Source: Rikenellaceae bacterium (GTDB lineage Bacteria > Bacteroidota > Bacteroidia > Bacteroidales > UBA932). Taken from it: 7,139 bases of DNA. The stretch lies in NCBI GenBank assembly GCA_900769735.1, contig CAAGHY010000053.1, forward strand, positions 1 to 7,139, read 5' to 3'. This document shows positions 6,175-7,139 of this stretch, piece after piece. Below the pieces are notes generated by a model. The model did no database searches and was not told where the DNA came from. It saw only the letters and a program-made list of their open reading frames with translations. The position numbers and the translations under genes are program-made. Within the stretch, counting starts at the first letter, position 1. Every line of letters begins with the position of its first letter.

Positions 6175-6199
6175 TGCCTTTTAAACAGTTGTAAAGGCA
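6175..6199 (+). promoter_or_regulatory. Short inverted repeat in the lon upstream region
   Basis: TGCCTTT (6175-6181) and AAAGGCA (6193-6199) form a perfect 7-base inverted repeat with an 11-base spacer, 45 bases before the lon ATG. It could be an operator or a leader hairpin. It is not followed by a T-run, so it is not a terminator. No CIRCE heat-shock operator (TTAGCACTC-N9-GAGTGCTAA) is present, and I find no convincing TAnnTTTG promoter for lon in 6061-6244. TGGCA also occurs three times nearby (6100, 6130, 6147), which may be chance. Confidence 0.3.
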
Positions 6200-6244
6200 A
6201 ACAAAAACTGACATTTTGACATATTTATATACAATTTACTTATA

Positions 6245-7139
6245 ATGAAGATTCCAAAATTTTCACTCAACCAGATGGAGAGCGGTGAGATAAACATAAT
6301 TCCTGTAATTGATATAAACGGGAGTGCAAATATGGAGGAGGTTGATATGCCAAATACACTGCCTATACTGGCATTGAGGGATGCCGTGCTGTTTCCAGGC
6401 ACCATTCTGCCAATCACCGTTGGCAGGGAGAAATCCCTGAAGCTGGTTAAGGCCCTGCATAAGTCAAGCAACATAATTGGTACTGTAACCCAGAAGGATC
6501 CAAGCGTTGAAGAGCCGGTAAAGGATGACCTTTTCCACATTGGAACAAGTGCAAGGATCATCAGGCTAATTGAGATGCCTGACGGTGCACTTACCGCCAT
6601 TCTGCAGGGTATAAAGAGATTTTCGCTTGATACCATAATATCAGAAGAGCCTTATCTGATAGGTACAATAACATATAGGGAAGATATCCTTAGTGAAGAC
6701 CAGAAAGTGGTTGAACCCCTTATGAGTTCAATCAAGGATGCCGCAATGGCAGTAATAAGGATGACCCCTCATATGCCACAGGAAACCCTTGGAGCAATCA
6801 AGGGAATTGGGGATGTGAAGTTCCTTGTAAATATGGTTGCCACCAACCTTGACAATGACCTTACTCCCGACAAACTTGACATTCTTTCGGCAGATGACAT
6901 AGTTACAAGGGGATACAAACTGCTTGCATCACTGAACAAGCACGTGGAAATCCTTAAGATAAAGGAGGATATCCAGCAGAAGGTAAAGCAGGAGATGGAC
7001 CAGCAGCAGAGGGAATACTACCTTAACAACCAGTTGAAAACCATTCAGGAAGAGCTTGGAATGGACGGCAACGGCAAGGATGTTGCGGAGTTGAGACAGC
7101 GTGCAAAGAGCAAAGACTGGCCTGAGTGGGTTGCAAAGA
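6245..7139 (+). CDS. lon: ATP-dependent protease Lon, N-terminal part (cut by window edge)
   Basis: Lon is a cytoplasmic AAA+ serine protease that unfolds and degrades damaged and regulatory proteins. The frame stays open from the ATG at 6245 to the window end (298 complete codons); full-length Bacteroidota Lon is around 800 residues or more. After a variable leader of about 35 residues comes the Lon N-terminal substrate-recognition domain, opening with LPILALRDAVLFPGTILPI (39-57), with ITVGREKS at 57-64 and EEPYLIGTI (134-142) later in the domain. The helical linker motif QQREYYLNNQLKTIQEELG (254-272) is highly characteristic of Lon. The AAA+ Walker motifs and the Ser-Lys protease domain lie outside the window. 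ATG 6245 is favoured because relatives have a similar leader before the LPILPLR motif; Met30 or Met35 are possible later starts. It is divergent from HU, a protein known to be a Lon substrate in E. coli. Confidence 0.95.
   Translation, partial: MKIPKFSLNQMESGEINIIPVIDINGSANMEEVDMPNTLPILALRDAVLFPGTILPITVGREKSLKLVKALHKSSNIIGTVTQKDPSVEEPVKDDLFHIGTSARIIRLIEMPDGALTAILQGIKRFSLDTIISEEPYLIGTITYREDILSEDQKVVEPLMSSIKDAAMAVIRMTPHMPQETLGAIKGIGDVKFLVNMVATNLDNDLTPDKLDILSADDIVTRGYKLLASLNKHVEILKIKEDIQQKVKQEMDQQQREYYLNNQLKTIQEELGMDGNGKDVAELRQRAKSKDWPEWVAK

Noticed and set aside
6181..6636. 151-codon minus-strand frame opposite the start of lon
   Set aside because: The + strand carries unmistakable Lon N-terminal motifs; the opposite frame has no recognisable domain.

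Overview
The window looks like chromosome of a Bacteroidota bacterium, most likely order Bacteroidales. Four things point there: the transcarbamylase is the N-acyl-ornithine type (ArgF') known from Bacteroides; the HU protein carries RNIS where most HU proteins carry RNP; a 30-residue, extremely basic mS38-like protein of the kind I associate with this phylum is present; and no start codon has a clear Shine-Dalgarno sequence, while one good match to the Bacteroides -33/-7 promoter is visible. Genus cannot be fixed from the sequence.

Bases 1-3941 (+) hold the 3' part of a tightly packed arginine biosynthesis operon, argF'-argB-argE-argH, with gaps of 9, 7 and 6 bases. ArgB phosphorylates an N-acylglutamate, ArgF' carbamoylates the N-acylornithine to N-acylcitrulline, ArgE is placed to remove the acyl group, and ArgH releases arginine from argininosuccinate. 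argC, argD and argG are not in the window and probably lie upstream. argF' is incomplete at the left edge and its conserved frame is broken there by a TAG at 44-46.

Bases 3924-3952 form a perfect hairpin with A and T runs on either side, shared as a terminator by argH and the converging rng gene.

Bases 3956-6009 (-) read, in transcription order, HU-family DNA-binding protein, a 30-aa mS38/COX24-like basic protein (5585-5677), a terminator-like hairpin, then the ribonuclease G/E gene rng. The hairpin's U-tract ends 8 bases before the rng start, which suggests rng is expressed by read-through or has its own post-transcriptional control.

Bases 6010-6244 are a 235-bp divergent intergenic region with a clear HU promoter on the minus strand and a small inverted repeat in front of lon. 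From 6245 to the right edge is the N-terminal part (298 codons) of the ATP-dependent protease Lon.

This is mostly core metabolism and housekeeping. I see no mobile element, CRISPR array, RNA gene or defence system. The parts most worth a second look are the tiny basic protein with the terminator behind it, and the broken argF' frame.
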